A stretch of 64,000 nucleotides of DNA from Sedimentibacter sp. (GCA_018436705.1 JAHDLA010000001.1:124001-188000); one strand, 5' to 3'; shown: positions 26,514 to 36,774, counted from the first letter of the stretch. Program-made: numbers and translations. Notes: generated from the sequence alone by a model not told the origin.

Positions 26514-28604
26514 ATGAAGACTAACAGATTTCAAACATTGCGTTTTAAATTAAGTATGATAATAATTTTGTTTGCTTTGGTTCCGGTACTTGTTCTCAGC
26601 ACGGTTTTTATAAACAGAATGGAATCAAGCGTTATAGCAGAGCAGAAAACCGCTGTTGAAAAACAGCTGTCACTTGTCAGTGATAACATAGATGTAGTTT
26701 TCAGCGACATGCAGAGCAATGTAAGCTATTTTGCACATAACAGCACCGTAAAGCTTGCAGATGACACTCTTAAATCCTATGTAAACAATAAAACCAAAAT
26801 CAAGATGACTCCCGGCAGCAACGGAGGTATTGAACAGCAGATTTTTCAGAATTTTAAGGAATTCGGAGAAACACACCCCAGTTATCAGTATGTGTTCATG
26901 GGGACAGAAAAAGGCGGGTACGTACAGTATCCGGAAGGAAATATGGATGGTGCTTTTGACCCTCGCAAAAGGCCATGGTATCCCAGCGCTGTCGCAAGTC
27001 CGGATGAGGTTATACTTGGTTCCCCGTACTATTTTGCCACAGATGACATTGTGATCATAAGTGCATCGCAGGCTATAAAAAATGCCGGCGGCAAAGTTAT
27101 AGGTGTTATGGCAATGGATATGAGCCTTGATGTGCTTACAACCATGTTTGAAGAGGCCAGCAATGATTTTTACGGTTACTACATGCTTGTAGACTCAGAC
27201 GGCACAATTATATCGGATCCCAGCAACAAAGAAAATAATTTCAAAAATATTTCCGATGCATATGATGCTCAATTTGCTGATGCTGTTTCCTCCAATGCAG
27301 ATTTCAATCCCTTTGAAATTGGAGGAAATAATTACTTAATTAAAAGCATCCATTCCGACAACACAGATTGGAATTACGTTTCAGTTGTGGACGAAGAAGC
27401 AATGCTCAAAGCTGTAACAAATTTGGAAAGATTTATATACATAGCAATTGTATTGATATTTGCAGCTGCAGTTGCATTTGCACTGGTCGTAAGCAACAGC
27501 ATTTCCAAACCGATCAAAGCAGTTGTAAAATCAGCACATGAGGTTGCCGGCGGTGACTTTGATGTAAAAATAAATGCGAAGGCAACAGGTGAAGTGGGCC
27601 TTTTGGTTGATTCATTTAAATTGATAGGAAAAACACTTCAAACATATAAACTATATATTGACGAAATATCCGTCATACTAAATCAAATAGCTGACGGGAA
27701 TATGAATTTCAGGCTCGAGTCCGACTACATGGGTGAATTTAAAAAGATAAAGGATGCTCTGCTAAATATTTCAAAAACGCTTACCTATACATTAAGTGAA
27801 ATAAAAATAGCCTCAGACCAGATTGCAAACGGTTCTGACCAGGTTGCAGCAGGTGCTCAGGCTCTCAGCCAGGGAGCAACGGAGCAGGCTTCCTCCATTC
27901 AGGAACTGTCAGCAACAATACAGGATATCTCATCACAGATTGATGATAATGCAAAGGCAGCGCAAAATGCCAACACACTATCCAATCAGACCGGAACAGA
28001 CATATCGGAAGCTAACCTGGACATGCAGCAGCTTATGACGGCAATGGGAGAAATAAATGATAAGTCAAATGAAATCAGCAATATTATAAAGACAATAGAT
28101 AATATTGCGTTCCAGACAAATATTCTGGCTCTTAACGCAGCCGTTGAAGCGGCACGAGCTGGAAGCGCAGGAAAGGGCTTTGCAGTTGTAGCTGATGAGG
28201 TTAGAAATCTCGCTCAGAAATCGGCTGAAGCCGCCAATGATACAACAACGCTTATAAGCGACACGGTTCAAGCTGTATCTAAGGGAACTCAAATAGCTGA
28301 AAAAACCGCCGCCTCATTGAACGCCGTTGTGGAAAAAACTGACGGACTGAAGGCTCTCATTGAGAGCATAGCCCAGGCCAGCGTTCATCAGGCAGAGGGC
28401 ACCAATCAGATCGCAGTTGGAATAGAGCAAATTTCTGCGGTTGTTCAGACAAACTCTGCAACATCGGAGGAAAGCGCCGCGGCAAGCGAGGAGCTTTCAA
28501 GCCAGGCAGTGCTTCTGAACGGGCTTGTAACTAAGTTTCAGCTGAATGATGATGAATCGGACAATTCAGACAATGAGAATGATGAACTAAGCAAATCATA
28601 TTAA
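26514..28604 (+). CDS. Methyl-accepting chemotaxis protein with a Cache sensor
   Basis: About 696 residues. Membrane helix 1 (about 12-33) is followed by a double-Cache-type extracytoplasmic sensor (about 40-300) that contains [10 protein letters not shown] and [11 protein letters not shown]. Helix 2 ([23 protein letters not shown]) leads to a HAMP domain, a second HAMP-like segment, and the conserved signalling tip [23 protein letters not shown] with its flanking coiled coil. Ligands of such receptors are usually amino acids or organic acids. GGAGG eight bases before the ATG at 26514 fixes the start. No che or motility genes lie nearby, so the receptor is an orphan. Confidence 0.95.
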   Translation: MKTNRFQTLRFKLSMIIILFALVPVLVLSTVFINRMESSVIAEQKTAVEKQLSLVSDNIDVVFSDMQSNVSYFAHNSTVKLADDTLKSYVNNKTKIKMTPGSNGGIEQQIFQNFKEFGETHPSYQYVFMGTEKGGYVQYPEGNMDGAFDPRKRPWYPSAVASPDEVILGSPYYFATDDIVIISASQAIKNAGGKVIGVMAMDMSLDVLTTMFEEASNDFYGYYMLVDSDGTIISDPSNKENNFKNISDAYDAQFADAVSSNADFNPFEIGGNNYLIKSIHSDNTDWNYVSVVDEEAMLKAVTNLERFIYIAIVLIFAAAVAFALVVSNSISKPIKAVVKSAHEVAGGDFDVKINAKATGEVGLLVDSFKLIGKTLQTYKLYIDEISVILNQIADGNMNFRLESDYMGEFKKIKDALLNISKTLTYTLSEIKIASDQIANGSDQVAAGAQALSQGATEQASSIQELSATIQDISSQIDDNAKAAQNANTLSNQTGTDISEANLDMQQLMTAMGEINDKSNEISNIIKTIDNIAFQTNILALNAAVEAARAGSAGKGFAVVADEVRNLAQKSAEAANDTTTLISDTVQAVSKGTQIAEKTAASLNAVVEKTDGLKALIESIAQASVHQAEGTNQIAVGIEQISAVVQTNSATSEESAAASEELSSQAVLLNGLVTKFQLNDDESDNSDNENDELSKSY

Positions 28605-28628
28605 TTTCCTCCAAATATTTATATAAAG

Positions 28629-28663
28629 AAAACTCATCGGTGCAGTTATGCCGATGAGTTTTT
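28629..28663. terminator. Bidirectional terminator between convergent genes
   Basis: AAAACTCATCGG and CCGATGAGTTTTT flank a ten-base loop. T runs are in place for both the chemoreceptor gene (plus) and the peptide transporter operon (minus). Confidence 0.88.
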
Positions 28664-28695
28664 CTTTTGCCATTATTTTTGCTTATATTTATTTA

Positions 28696-30309
28696 CTATT
28701 TTACGCTTCTGAAATTTCCGCTTTCATCTGTCACAACATCTCCCAGGTAGAATCCTCCTGTAGGTGTATGAACGATTCCCTGTATCTCTGATCTCCAGCA
28801 TCTGTAACCTGTGTTATCAACTAAAGGAATTATTGTAGCGAAATCAAAAAGTTTTTTCTGTATAGCTGTTATTTTTTCTGTTCTTTCAGTGTAATCCAGA
28901 GTTTTTCTTGCATCAGCAACCATTGCATTATAGTTTTCCGGATCCGGATTTGTGCACTCAGGATTTCTGTTACAGAACTTATCTACCAAAAGGAATGGCT
29001 CTGACCAACCTAAGCCCAAGAATCCTATCTGGAAGTTTCCGTCTACTACGTCTTGGTTTACATATGACCAGTTCTGAGTCTTAATCTGCATATCTATTCC
29101 CACTGCCTTTAAATCAATTTGCACTGATTGTGCAACTTTCTTCGGCATTTCCGTGTCACGAGAGTTAAATTCGAATGTAAATTTCTGACCGTCTTTATCA
29201 ACAAAACCGTCATTATCTGTATCAGTCCAGCCCGCTTCAGCAAGAAGCTTCTTGGACAGCTCAGGATCATAACCATAGTTATCTTTGTAATATTCAACAG
29301 CTTCTTCAGAATAATTCAGGCATTTTTCAAGCACAAGGCTGTATGCCGGTTTTTCAAAGTCACTGAGATACATGCCTAAATTTTCTCTGCTTATAGCATG
29401 AATGAGAGCCTTACGTACGTTAATGTCCTGGAAAAGCGGGTCTGTCATGTTAATCTCTGCATAGTTAACTTCTGCTCCATAAGCTTCATGAACATCAATA
29501 TTTTCTGCATCTACTAGTTCCTGATAGTATTCTGCCGGCAGCATGGAAATTACATCGTAGTCACCATTCTGTATTCCCTGTGCCAACGTGAAGTTTTCTC
29601 CGGTGAATATTATTTTTACTTCCTTAACCGATGATGCTCCTTGGTTTTTTAACATTGGATTATTTGTTTTATATCCTTCGTTAGCCTTTAAGATAACATG
29701 TGCTCCAGGTTGATATTCATCCACGTAGTATGCTCCGTAAGGATGGCATCCCCAAAGCATTTCGTCTGATGACAATGTATCAAGCTCACCCTTGTCTATC
29801 ATACCGACAAAAACACTTTGAAAATTATAGACCATATCTGCCTGATATTCGCTTAAATGCACTACTACGTTTCTGCCGTCAACCTCCATTGATTCAATTG
29901 CTGCATAACCGTCTGCATAGGGGCTTACTTTGCGTCCGTATTCAACACTTGCTATAAAATCTTCCGGTTCTACCTGTTCACCTGTGGAATATTTCATTCC
30001 TTCAGGGAAAGTAAGTGTCCATGTAAGTCCATCTTCGCTCCATTGTGAATCTGAAGCTATGCCAGGAAGAACATCTTTTGTTTCAGGGTCCTTTTCAAGA
30101 ATTGGATCTGCTATCAAACACTGCATATCGGTCCAGTAAGATACTTGGAAAAGATCTGTACCTTCCCATGAATCATCATGGATTATAAGCGGTTTTACGC
30201 CATCACTTGAACCTGAGCTAGTGCTTTCACTGCTGCATCCGGATAGAACCACTAGAGATACTACCAAAATTAAAGCTAATATACTTGTAATCTTTTTACT
30301 CTTTCTCAT
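28696..30309 (-). CDS. Peptide ABC transporter substrate-binding lipoprotein (family 5)
   Basis: A 537-residue lipoprotein: a signal peptide, then the lipobox LSGC (Cys25). The body has family 5 features such as GLTWTLTFPEGMKYSTGEQVEPEDFIASVEYGRK and FQDINVRKALIHAISRENL. It captures oligopeptides, dipeptides or similar cargo outside the cell for the permease and ATPases encoded upstream. It is the last gene of a five-gene operon. The 70-base gap before it holds a small GGC/GCC hairpin and GAGGAGG before the ATG, which suits higher expression of the binding protein. The cargo cannot be read from the sequence. Confidence 0.93.
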   Translation of the reverse strand: MRKSKKITSILALILVVSLVVLSGCSSESTSSGSSDGVKPLIIHDDSWEGTDLFQVSYWTDMQCLIADPILEKDPETKDVLPGIASDSQWSEDGLTWTLTFPEGMKYSTGEQVEPEDFIASVEYGRKVSPYADGYAAIESMEVDGRNVVVHLSEYQADMVYNFQSVFVGMIDKGELDTLSSDEMLWGCHPYGAYYVDEYQPGAHVILKANEGYKTNNPMLKNQGASSVKEVKIIFTGENFTLAQGIQNGDYDVISMLPAEYYQELVDAENIDVHEAYGAEVNYAEINMTDPLFQDINVRKALIHAISRENLGMYLSDFEKPAYSLVLEKCLNYSEEAVEYYKDNYGYDPELSKKLLAEAGWTDTDNDGFVDKDGQKFTFEFNSRDTEMPKKVAQSVQIDLKAVGIDMQIKTQNWSYVNQDVVDGNFQIGFLGLGWSEPFLLVDKFCNRNPECTNPDPENYNAMVADARKTLDYTERTEKITAIQKKLFDFATIIPLVDNTGYRCWRSEIQGIVHTPTGGFYLGDVVTDESGNFRSVK

Positions 30310-30379
30310 ATTTCCTCCTCAAATTATTAAAATAATCTATACATGGCACCTCGCCAAATATACTTTGTCATAGCATTAT

Positions 30380-31339
30380 TTATACTCGAAAGCACGCCAC
30401 CTGATGACCGTTAGGCAGTATTGTATTACCCGGCGCTTCCTGAATGCATTTTTCTGTTGCATAAGGACATCTGGGATGAAAATGGCATCCATCTGGTAAA
30501 TTAATAAGGCTTCCCGGATCCCCCTGCATAACGTACTTTTCCTTATTTCTGTCGTGTGGATTCAGAATTGGCGATGCTGACATAAGCCCCTGGGTATACG
30601 GATGCTTTGGATTATTTATTACCTCTTCAGTAGGCCCATACTCTACAAGTTTTCCAAGATACATTACAGCCACCCTATCACTTATGTATCTTATAACATT
30701 AAGATCATGGGTTATAACCAGGTAAGTGAGCTTAAAGTTCTCCTGAAGATCAAGAAGCAAGTTTAAAATCTGCGCCTGAACGGAAATGTCAAGAGCAGAT
30801 GTAGGTTCATCCAGTATCATAACCTTAGGATTCAGCACCAATGCTCTGGCTATTGCAATACGCTGAAGTTGTCCGCCTGACAGCTGGTGCGGATAACTGT
30901 TAAGATACCTAGAATCCATCTTTACATGTTCCAAAGCCTCCATTGCTTTTTTTTGCGCTGTTTTTTTTGGCGTACCGTGCAATACCATAGGCCTCATTAT
31001 AGAGTTCATTACTGTATCTCTGGGATTAAGGTTTGAAGCCGGATCTTGGAAAACCACGGCAACTTCCGAACGAAATTTTTTCATTTCTGCTTTTGTTGCC
31101 TTTGAAAGATTTACACCGTTAAATATAACTTCGCTGTCCGTAGGTTTGGTCAAATTTAAAACCACCCTGGCAAGAGTCGTTTTACCACTTCCGGATTCTC
31201 CCACAAGCCCTACTATTTCACCCTTGTTGACAGTAAGAGTAACACCGTCGACAGCTTTTACATATGATTTTTTTCCAATTCCCTTGTTTATGGTAAAATA
31301 TTTTTTTAGATTATTTAACTCAATAACAGCTTCACTCAT
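30380..31339 (-). CDS. Peptide ABC transporter ATP-binding protein (OppF/DppF-like)
   Basis: A 319-residue ABC ATPase. The Walker A is GLVGESGSGKTT (47-58), Q-loop VVFQDPASNLNPR, signature HQLSGGQLQRIAIARAL and Walker B VMILDEPTSALD. It ends with the oligopeptide-transporter C-terminal region CHFHPRCPYATEKC, which in this family can hold an iron-sulphur or structural cysteine cluster. It forms a heterodimer with the next protein. The spacing to the upstream ATPase gene is one base. Confidence 0.95.
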   Translation of the reverse strand: MSEAVIELNNLKKYFTINKGIGKKSYVKAVDGVTLTVNKGEIVGLVGESGSGKTTLARVVLNLTKPTDSEVIFNGVNLSKATKAEMKKFRSEVAVVFQDPASNLNPRDTVMNSIMRPMVLHGTPKKTAQKKAMEALEHVKMDSRYLNSYPHQLSGGQLQRIAIARALVLNPKVMILDEPTSALDISVQAQILNLLLDLQENFKLTYLVITHDLNVIRYISDRVAVMYLGKLVEYGPTEEVINNPKHPYTQGLMSASPILNPHDRNKEKYVMQGDPGSLINLPDGCHFHPRCPYATEKCIQEAPGNTILPNGHQVACFRV

Positions 31340-31340
31340 A

Positions 31341-32312
31341 TCATTCTCCTCCTTTTTCCAAATGGCAGTTAAAGAAATGAGAATCCGTAACGTTTATTTT
31401 TGGTGGATTTTCTGTCCTGCATATGTCCATGGAATATGGGCAGCGATTTTCAAACCTGCATCCTCTTTTTACGCCTGTAAGTCTGGGAACGCTACCTTCA
31501 ATTGTCTGCAGCCGCCCCTCTTTTTTTGTTTTTCTGGGCAAAGCTTTCATAAGCAGCTTTGTATACGGATGTTTTGGATTATCAAATATGTCAAACACCG
31601 TTCCTTGTTCAGCAACTTCTCCCGCATACATTACAGCAACTTTATCAGCCACTTCGGCAACAAGCCCAAAATTGTGAGTAATCAGCATGACAGAAGTGTT
31701 GTGTTCATCTCTAAGAGATTTAATAATATTTAAAATCTGAGCTTCGATAGTAACATCTAAAGCTGTGGTAGGTTCATCTGCAATGAGAAGCTGCGGCGTT
31801 CTTGCCAGCATCATGGCAATCATAACTCTTTGCCTCATGCCGCCTGACAGCTCATGGGGGAAGCTGTTAGCACGCCTTTCCGCATCAGGCATTTTAACGT
31901 CATTATATAGGTTTACTACTCTTTTCCATGCTTCCTCTCTAGTAACTTTATCAAGCATAATCCCTTCAGCTACTTGCTTACCCGTAGTATAAACAGGGTT
32001 AAGGGAATCAAGAGGATTTTGAAAAATCATTCCTATTTTTTTTCCTCTTACAGCCTCCATTTGTTTATCGGAGTATTGGTTAAGATTCTCGCCGTTAAAA
32101 ATTATATTCCCTTTTATGACTTCGTTATGGTCAGGCAAAAGGCGCAGAATGCTGTGAGCTATTGTAGATTTCCCGCATCCTGATTCTCCTACAATAGCAA
32201 AAATCTCTCCTTTTTCTATAGAAAATGACACATCTTTTACAGCAGACAGGTATCCGTCTTTTACCCTGTAGTCTACACATAAATTATTCAACCGCAATAA
32301 TTCTTCTCTCAT
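31341..32312 (-). CDS. Peptide ABC transporter ATP-binding protein (OppD/DppD-like)
   Basis: A 323-residue ABC ATPase. The Walker A is AIVGESGCGKST, Q-loop MIFQNPLDSLNPV, signature HELSGGMRQRVMIAMML and Walker B LLIADEPTTALDVT. The C-terminal oligopeptide-transporter extension has CRFENRCPYSMDIC. It is the partner of the ATPase encoded downstream and hydrolyses ATP on the inner membrane face for import. It lies ten bases after the permease gene. Confidence 0.95.
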   Translation of the reverse strand: MREELLRLNNLCVDYRVKDGYLSAVKDVSFSIEKGEIFAIVGESGCGKSTIAHSILRLLPDHNEVIKGNIIFNGENLNQYSDKQMEAVRGKKIGMIFQNPLDSLNPVYTTGKQVAEGIMLDKVTREEAWKRVVNLYNDVKMPDAERRANSFPHELSGGMRQRVMIAMMLARTPQLLIADEPTTALDVTIEAQILNIIKSLRDEHNTSVMLITHNFGLVAEVADKVAVMYAGEVAEQGTVFDIFDNPKHPYTKLLMKALPRKTKKEGRLQTIEGSVPRLTGVKRGCRFENRCPYSMDICRTENPPKINVTDSHFFNCHLEKGGE

Positions 32313-32322
32313 ATATTTCCTC

Positions 32323-33171
32323 CTACTGTGACTTCATTCTTGGATCCAAAAGATCTCTGAGGCCCTCTCCCAAAATATTAAATCCAAACACTGTATAAAC
32401 AAGTGCTAATCCGGGAAAAATACAAAGCCAAGGTCCCCTTGATATAAAATCTATTCCTTCTGAAACCATCAATCCCCAGTCAGGTGACGGCGGCTGGGAT
32501 CCAACACCAAGGAAGCTTAATGTTGTGGTTGACATAATAGTTCCCGGCAGCTGCATGGAAACAGTTACTATAAGTACCGGTACAATATTAGGAAGAATAT
32601 ATCTGGACATTATAGCCGTATGGCTTTCTCCAAATGATATTCCAGTCTCTATAAAAGCCTGATTTTTAATAGACATCGTTTTTGCTCTAACCATCCTTGC
32701 ATAGGATGCCCAATTAACTATTGCAATGGCAATTATTGCATTGGTAAGCCCGCTGCCTATTATCGTGACTACCGCAAGGGCCATAATCATTCCCGGTATG
32801 CACCATGTCATGTCTGCCACAAATGTAAGCATCCTATCTGCCAAACCACCAAAGTATCCGCAAATTAATCCTATTGTTACTCCAAAAACCAACTGAAGCC
32901 CCGCCCCCAACAAAGCAACCTTAAGGGTTATTCTTGAGCCGTAAATTATACGGCTGAATAAATCTCTGCCCATATTGTCTGTTCCAAACAGATATTTTGC
33001 CGAAGGAGCAACCAGTATGTCTCCTTTATGAGATTCATCATAGCTGTATGGGGCAATCTGGCTGGCAAATACTGCACAAATAATTACACTTAATACAATT
33101 AAAAAACCAATTATGAAATTTCTGTTTTTGTAGCACGATCTCAGAAATTCTTTAAAAGGAGTATCTCTCAT
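32323..33171 (-). CDS. Peptide ABC transporter permease (OppC/DppC-like)
   Basis: A 282-residue inner-membrane permease with about six helices. An N-terminal OppC_N segment (FKEFLRSCYKNRNFIIGFLIVL) precedes the FGTDNMGRDLFSRIIYGSR motif typical of DppC/OppC. The EAA-type coupling loop is ETGISFGESHTAIMSRYILPN. Its start codon overlaps the stop of the OppB-like gene. It pairs with that protein to form the channel. Confidence 0.95.
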   Translation of the reverse strand: MRDTPFKEFLRSCYKNRNFIIGFLIVLSVIICAVFASQIAPYSYDESHKGDILVAPSAKYLFGTDNMGRDLFSRIIYGSRITLKVALLGAGLQLVFGVTIGLICGYFGGLADRMLTFVADMTWCIPGMIMALAVVTIIGSGLTNAIIAIAIVNWASYARMVRAKTMSIKNQAFIETGISFGESHTAIMSRYILPNIVPVLIVTVSMQLPGTIMSTTTLSFLGVGSQPPSPDWGLMVSEGIDFISRGPWLCIFPGLALVYTVFGFNILGEGLRDLLDPRMKSQ

Positions 33172-34112
33172 TATTTATCACCGCCTGTTACCGAAATTCT
33201 TATTCTTGGGTCTAAGATTCCCAACACTATATCGCTAAGTATGTTGCAAACGATTGTAAGCATAGTAATTATTAATATGCACGCCTGAACAATATTAAAG
33301 TCCTGCTGGATTATTGCGGTAATCATTAGATTCCCCATACCAGGTATACCAAAAATTTTTTCAATTATTATGTATCCGGAAATAAGCCACGGCAAAGACA
33401 TAAATAAATTTACGGTTATTACTATCAAAGAATTCCTAAGAACATGCCTTGTTAATACGGTTTTATTATCAAGCCCTTTTGCATAGGCTGTTGTAACATA
33501 CTTTTCTCTCAATACATCAAGAGCCTCGGATTTAGTTAAACGTATTGTGCTTGCAAGGCCTCCTATTACTCCTGTAGCTACTGGTAATACATAGTTTTTC
33601 CATGATTCATACCCGCTTAACGGAAACCATTTTAGCTGAATCGCAAAAACCAGCATCATAACTACCGCCATCCAGAATGAAGGTATTGCAGTAAGAATTA
33701 ATGTTGTATTTACAGTAACCCGATCAAATATGCTATCCTTTTTATACGCGCACAAAAGTCCTAATGGTATGGCTACAATTGTGCTTATTATCAAAGTGGC
33801 TACTGTAAGCTTTAGACTAATAGGCATAGCTCTTTTAATCAGAGTCCATACATCAATTCTATATTTATATGAAATTCCAAAATCTGCTTCGGTAAGTATA
33901 CCCGTTACCCAATCAACGTATTGTTCAAGCAACGGCCTGTCCAGACCGTACTCATGTCTCAGGCCTTCAAGATTTTCTAACTTAACCAATGGACCTGCCA
34001 TCAGTGTAACAGGATCTCCGGGCATTAGGTAGAGCATACTGAAAACAAGGAATGAAACACAAAAAAGCAATAGAACGCCCACTCCAAGGCGTTTCAGTAT
34101 ATAATTTCGCAT
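33171..34112 (-). CDS. Peptide ABC transporter permease (OppB/DppB-like)
   Basis: A 313-residue permease with six helices. It begins MRNYILKRLGVGVLLLFCVSFLVFSMLYLMPGDPV, a classic DppB/OppB start. The EAA-type loop is TTAYAKGLDNKTVLTRHVLRNSL, and the end is LDPRIRIS. It is the first gene of the operon. GGAGATGATG precedes the ATG at a rather long spacing. The leader is about 100 bases from the predicted sigma-54 start site. Confidence 0.95.
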   Translation of the reverse strand: MRNYILKRLGVGVLLLFCVSFLVFSMLYLMPGDPVTLMAGPLVKLENLEGLRHEYGLDRPLLEQYVDWVTGILTEADFGISYKYRIDVWTLIKRAMPISLKLTVATLIISTIVAIPLGLLCAYKKDSIFDRVTVNTTLILTAIPSFWMAVVMMLVFAIQLKWFPLSGYESWKNYVLPVATGVIGGLASTIRLTKSEALDVLREKYVTTAYAKGLDNKTVLTRHVLRNSLIVITVNLFMSLPWLISGYIIIEKIFGIPGMGNLMITAIIQQDFNIVQACILIITMLTIVCNILSDIVLGILDPRIRISVTGGDK

Positions 34113-34221
34113 AGAGTCATCATCTCCTTTTAGTTAATCTTTTATATAGTAAAATAGTAAAACATTTTATAATGATTTGTATCATCCTCCTCGCTATATT
34201 TATAAATAATAATAATAATTG

Positions 34222-34238
34222 ATGCAATATTTATGCCA
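34222..34238 (-). promoter_or_regulatory. Sigma-54 (-24/-12) promoter of the peptide transporter operon
   Basis: TGGCATAAATATTGCAT on the minus strand: the GG and GC doublets are exactly ten bases apart, as sigma-54 RNA polymerase requires. Transcription from it needs an AAA+ activator. The gene next upstream is a broken activator of that class, so today's regulator must lie elsewhere, or the operon has lost control. Confidence 0.75.
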
Positions 34239-34486
34239 TTTTTTAATAAAAAATTAAAAATAATAGAATTAAAAACAACTGAAAATAAATCAAATTTATA
34301 CATCCCCCTGCTTGCATGCCCTTTCGTCTTAAGCCTAGAAGCAAGATAATTTTTTAACATTCAAAAATAATTATAAAAAATTAAAGAAAATATTTAAAAA
34401 GGTCATATTTAATACATTTTAATAGGTTTTAATAGGTTTAAACTCTTTAAATCCTTTTTTTATTTGCTTAATTGATTTTTAAACTA
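34239..34486. other. Upstream region with direct repeats, possible enhancer sites
   Basis: AT-rich, no supported gene. TTTTAATAGG occurs twice in tandem followed by TTTAAAC (about 34419-34443), roughly 200 bases upstream of the sigma-54 start site. This is a distance at which activators often bind. A 72-codon open stretch across 34142-34360 has no support. Confidence 0.35.
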
Positions 34487-34513
34487 TTGAAAGAAATATT
34501 ATTGTAGTATAAT
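34487..34513 (+). promoter_or_regulatory. Possible promoter of the broken activator gene
   Basis: TTGAAA and TATAAT are 15 bases apart. A good ribosome site (GGAGATG) and ATG follow at 34541-34552. Confidence 0.4.
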
Positions 34514-34549
34514 ATTTACTAATATTACCTAATGCTAACGGAGATGTTC

Positions 34550-35176
34550 ATGAAAAAACTTGCGGTTATTTATAAAAACAGTGATAAGCTACTTAAAAAA
34601 TACACTTGAAATACAGCTTATTTACAGACTGGATTTGAATTTTGAGCTGACAAAGGCACTATACTGCTGGATGAAATAGGAGATATCACTCCGCGTCTTC
34701 AGCTTCGACTTCTCCGAGTACTGCAGGAAAGGCAGATAATGAGAGTCGGCGGCAGCAGAATGATAGATATTGACACAAGAATCATAGCAGCAACAAACAG
34801 AGACCTTATAAGCGATGTGGAGAACGGAAATTTTAGAAAAGATTTATATTACAGGCTAAATGTAATTTCAATAAGCATTGGTACTGCAAATAGGCATGTC
34901 GCTCCAGCAGAAGATACATGTATTGAATCAATAATATTAAAAACAATAAATGACAATACTCATCCCTGCAGCGGAATAGGGCGGGTGCAGATAAATAACT
35001 ATCTAAAACTTATAGGCATTCACATGGGAGATGCAAACCTACACACTATTCTTCAAAAAATACAGAAAAATGAACTTATTACAATAAGTAAAGGAAGAAA
35101 GAGCACTAAAATAACAAAAAAAGGATTGAAAAAGCTATATGACGCCAACAATTCCCTGTTATCAGAAAAGAAGTGA
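34550..35176 (+). pseudogene. Remnant of a sigma-54-dependent transcriptional activator
   Basis: An ATG with a good ribosome site opens a frame that stops after 19 codons (MKKLAVIYKNSDKLLKKYT). From 34646, after an in-frame TGA, the sequence encodes the back half of an AAA+ sigma-54 activator domain (GTILLDEIGDITPRLQLRLL, TRIIAATNRDL, FRKDLYYRLNVISI). Then it breaks into a winged-helix-like tail (VQINNYLKLIGIH...LITISKGRKSTKITKKGLKKL). The Walker A, GAFTGA loop, sensor II region and most of the sensory domain are missing, so at least two internal deletions have occurred. It is divergent from the peptide transporter operon, which has a sigma-54 promoter, so it was probably that operon's activator. 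Confidence 0.85.
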
Positions 35177-35222
35177 CGCCATATACAAACACCGTGCCCT
35201 GTAAAATTTGAGTATAATTATA

Positions 35223-36755
35223 TTATTCTGCCGTAACTTTCTTGGTAGTGTATTTCTTCAGGCTAATTTTGTGCAAAAGGTAAATTAGCACAAACAAAAC
35301 CGCTATGCCAGGAATTAATATTGCCGAGCTTTGATATAATCCCGCAAATATATACATAACGCATGCAACTGCAGCAACAGTAAGCGCATATGGAAATTGT
35401 GTTTTAAAATGGTCGATATGATCGCATGCTGCCCCCATTGAAGCTAATAATGTTGTATCTGACAAAGGAGAACAATGGTCGCCAAATAAGCCTCCGTTTA
35501 TGATGGCTGCTACAGTTACCAAGACAGGTGCACCCATCTGAATAGCTATAGGAATGCCAATAGGCATTAAAATTGCATAAGGTCCCCAGGATGAACCTGT
35601 AGGCAGTGACATTAAACATCCGACTATAAACATAATGGCCGGAAGGAAAGCAGGATTCAAAAAGTCTTTTGTAACGTCCATTATATAATAAGCAGTTCCA
35701 AGATCTTTTGTAACACTTCCCAATGACCAGGCAAAAACCATCAGGACCATCAGGTATACCATGTCTTTCATTCCTTCAAATACAGTTGTTTCAGCCTCTT
35801 TTACGGTAAATATTTTACTTCTTATGGATATTACCGCAGCCAGTATGCCCCCGGTTATAAATCCCAGAGATATTCCCTGTCTGATTACAGAACCTCCTAA
35901 GCTGGCTGTAGGGAAACCATTCATGAAAAACACTGTAAACATTACAATAAGAAGTGCCGCTAAAGGTAAAAGTACAGCTTTGGCTTGAGGCACAACCCCC
36001 TCGGGAAGTTTTGCTTCTTTTGTATTTCTTAATGGAACCGCCCCTTCTCTGAGTGCCAATCCTCCCTCTGCACGTTTTTGAGCCGCAAGCATTGGACCGT
36101 AATCAAATTGGGTATATGCAACGTATCCTACCATTAATAGTGTAAGTATGCTGTAGAACTGAAATGGCACCGCACCAACAAATATATCCCAACTTGTCAT
36201 ACTGTAAGCTGGCAGCGCGTCAAGTTCCACCTGAATCAAACCCATAATGTATACTCCCCAGCTTATTATAGGAACCAACGAGCATATGGGTGATGAAGTA
36301 GCATCCAGAACATATGCAAATTTCTCTCTTGACACTTTATACTTATCTCCTATAGGCTGGAAGATAGGCCCTACTAAAAGAGAATTCGCCGAGTCGGAAA
36401 ACCATACGAAAATTCCTCCAAACCACATTGACAATTCAGCTTTTCTTTTGGTGTTTATCATCTTACCTGCAAACCTTGCAAATGCTGCCGCTCCGCCTGT
36501 TGCACCAATTAGGGCTACAAACGCTCCAATTATCAGTAAGTTTGTTAGTGACTGCACATTTGAATCAGATGCAATTTGAGCATATATGTAATTTGGGATT
36601 AAATTTGAAAATCCCAGAATTGGATTCCAACCGGCCAAAGCAGTCGCTCCAAAATACAAACCAACAAAAAGTGAAAATAAAACGTTTTTAGTCTTTATAG
36701 CCAGAATGATTGCTATTATTGGCGGTAAAATTGATATAAAACCATAATGTTCCAT
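35223..36755 (-). CDS. NhaC-family Na+/H+ antiporter or cation-coupled amino-acid exchanger
   Basis: A 510-residue membrane protein with about eleven helices. Family-typical segments include IWFSDSANSLLVGPIFQPIGDKYKVSREKFAY, LDATSSPICSLVPIISWGVY and LPTGSSWGPYAILMPIGIP with GDHCSPLSDTTLLAS. NhaC-family proteins exchange sodium for protons. Some couple this to organic or amino acids (for example the malate/lactate antiporter MleN). It is encoded 19 bases after a dehydrogenase gene in a sigma-54-driven operon, so an amino-acid or keto-acid exchange role fits. That is inference. Confidence 0.85.
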   Translation of the reverse strand: MEHYGFISILPPIIAIILAIKTKNVLFSLFVGLYFGATALAGWNPILGFSNLIPNYIYAQIASDSNVQSLTNLLIIGAFVALIGATGGAAAFARFAGKMINTKRKAELSMWFGGIFVWFSDSANSLLVGPIFQPIGDKYKVSREKFAYVLDATSSPICSLVPIISWGVYIMGLIQVELDALPAYSMTSWDIFVGAVPFQFYSILTLLMVGYVAYTQFDYGPMLAAQKRAEGGLALREGAVPLRNTKEAKLPEGVVPQAKAVLLPLAALLIVMFTVFFMNGFPTASLGGSVIRQGISLGFITGGILAAVISIRSKIFTVKEAETTVFEGMKDMVYLMVLMVFAWSLGSVTKDLGTAYYIMDVTKDFLNPAFLPAIMFIVGCLMSLPTGSSWGPYAILMPIGIPIAIQMGAPVLVTVAAIINGGLFGDHCSPLSDTTLLASMGAACDHIDHFKTQFPYALTVAAVACVMYIFAGLYQSSAILIPGIAVLFVLIYLLHKISLKKYTTKKVTAE

Positions 36756-36774
36756 AAAACCTCCCGTTTTTAAA

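Noticed and set aside
31146..31733. 195-codon plus-strand open frame
   Set aside because: Antisense to the two ABC ATPase genes; an artefact of their codon bias.
34142..34360. 72-codon minus-strand open frame upstream of the peptide transporter
   Set aside because: It spans the sigma-54 promoter, has no ribosome site, and its translation is low-complexity.
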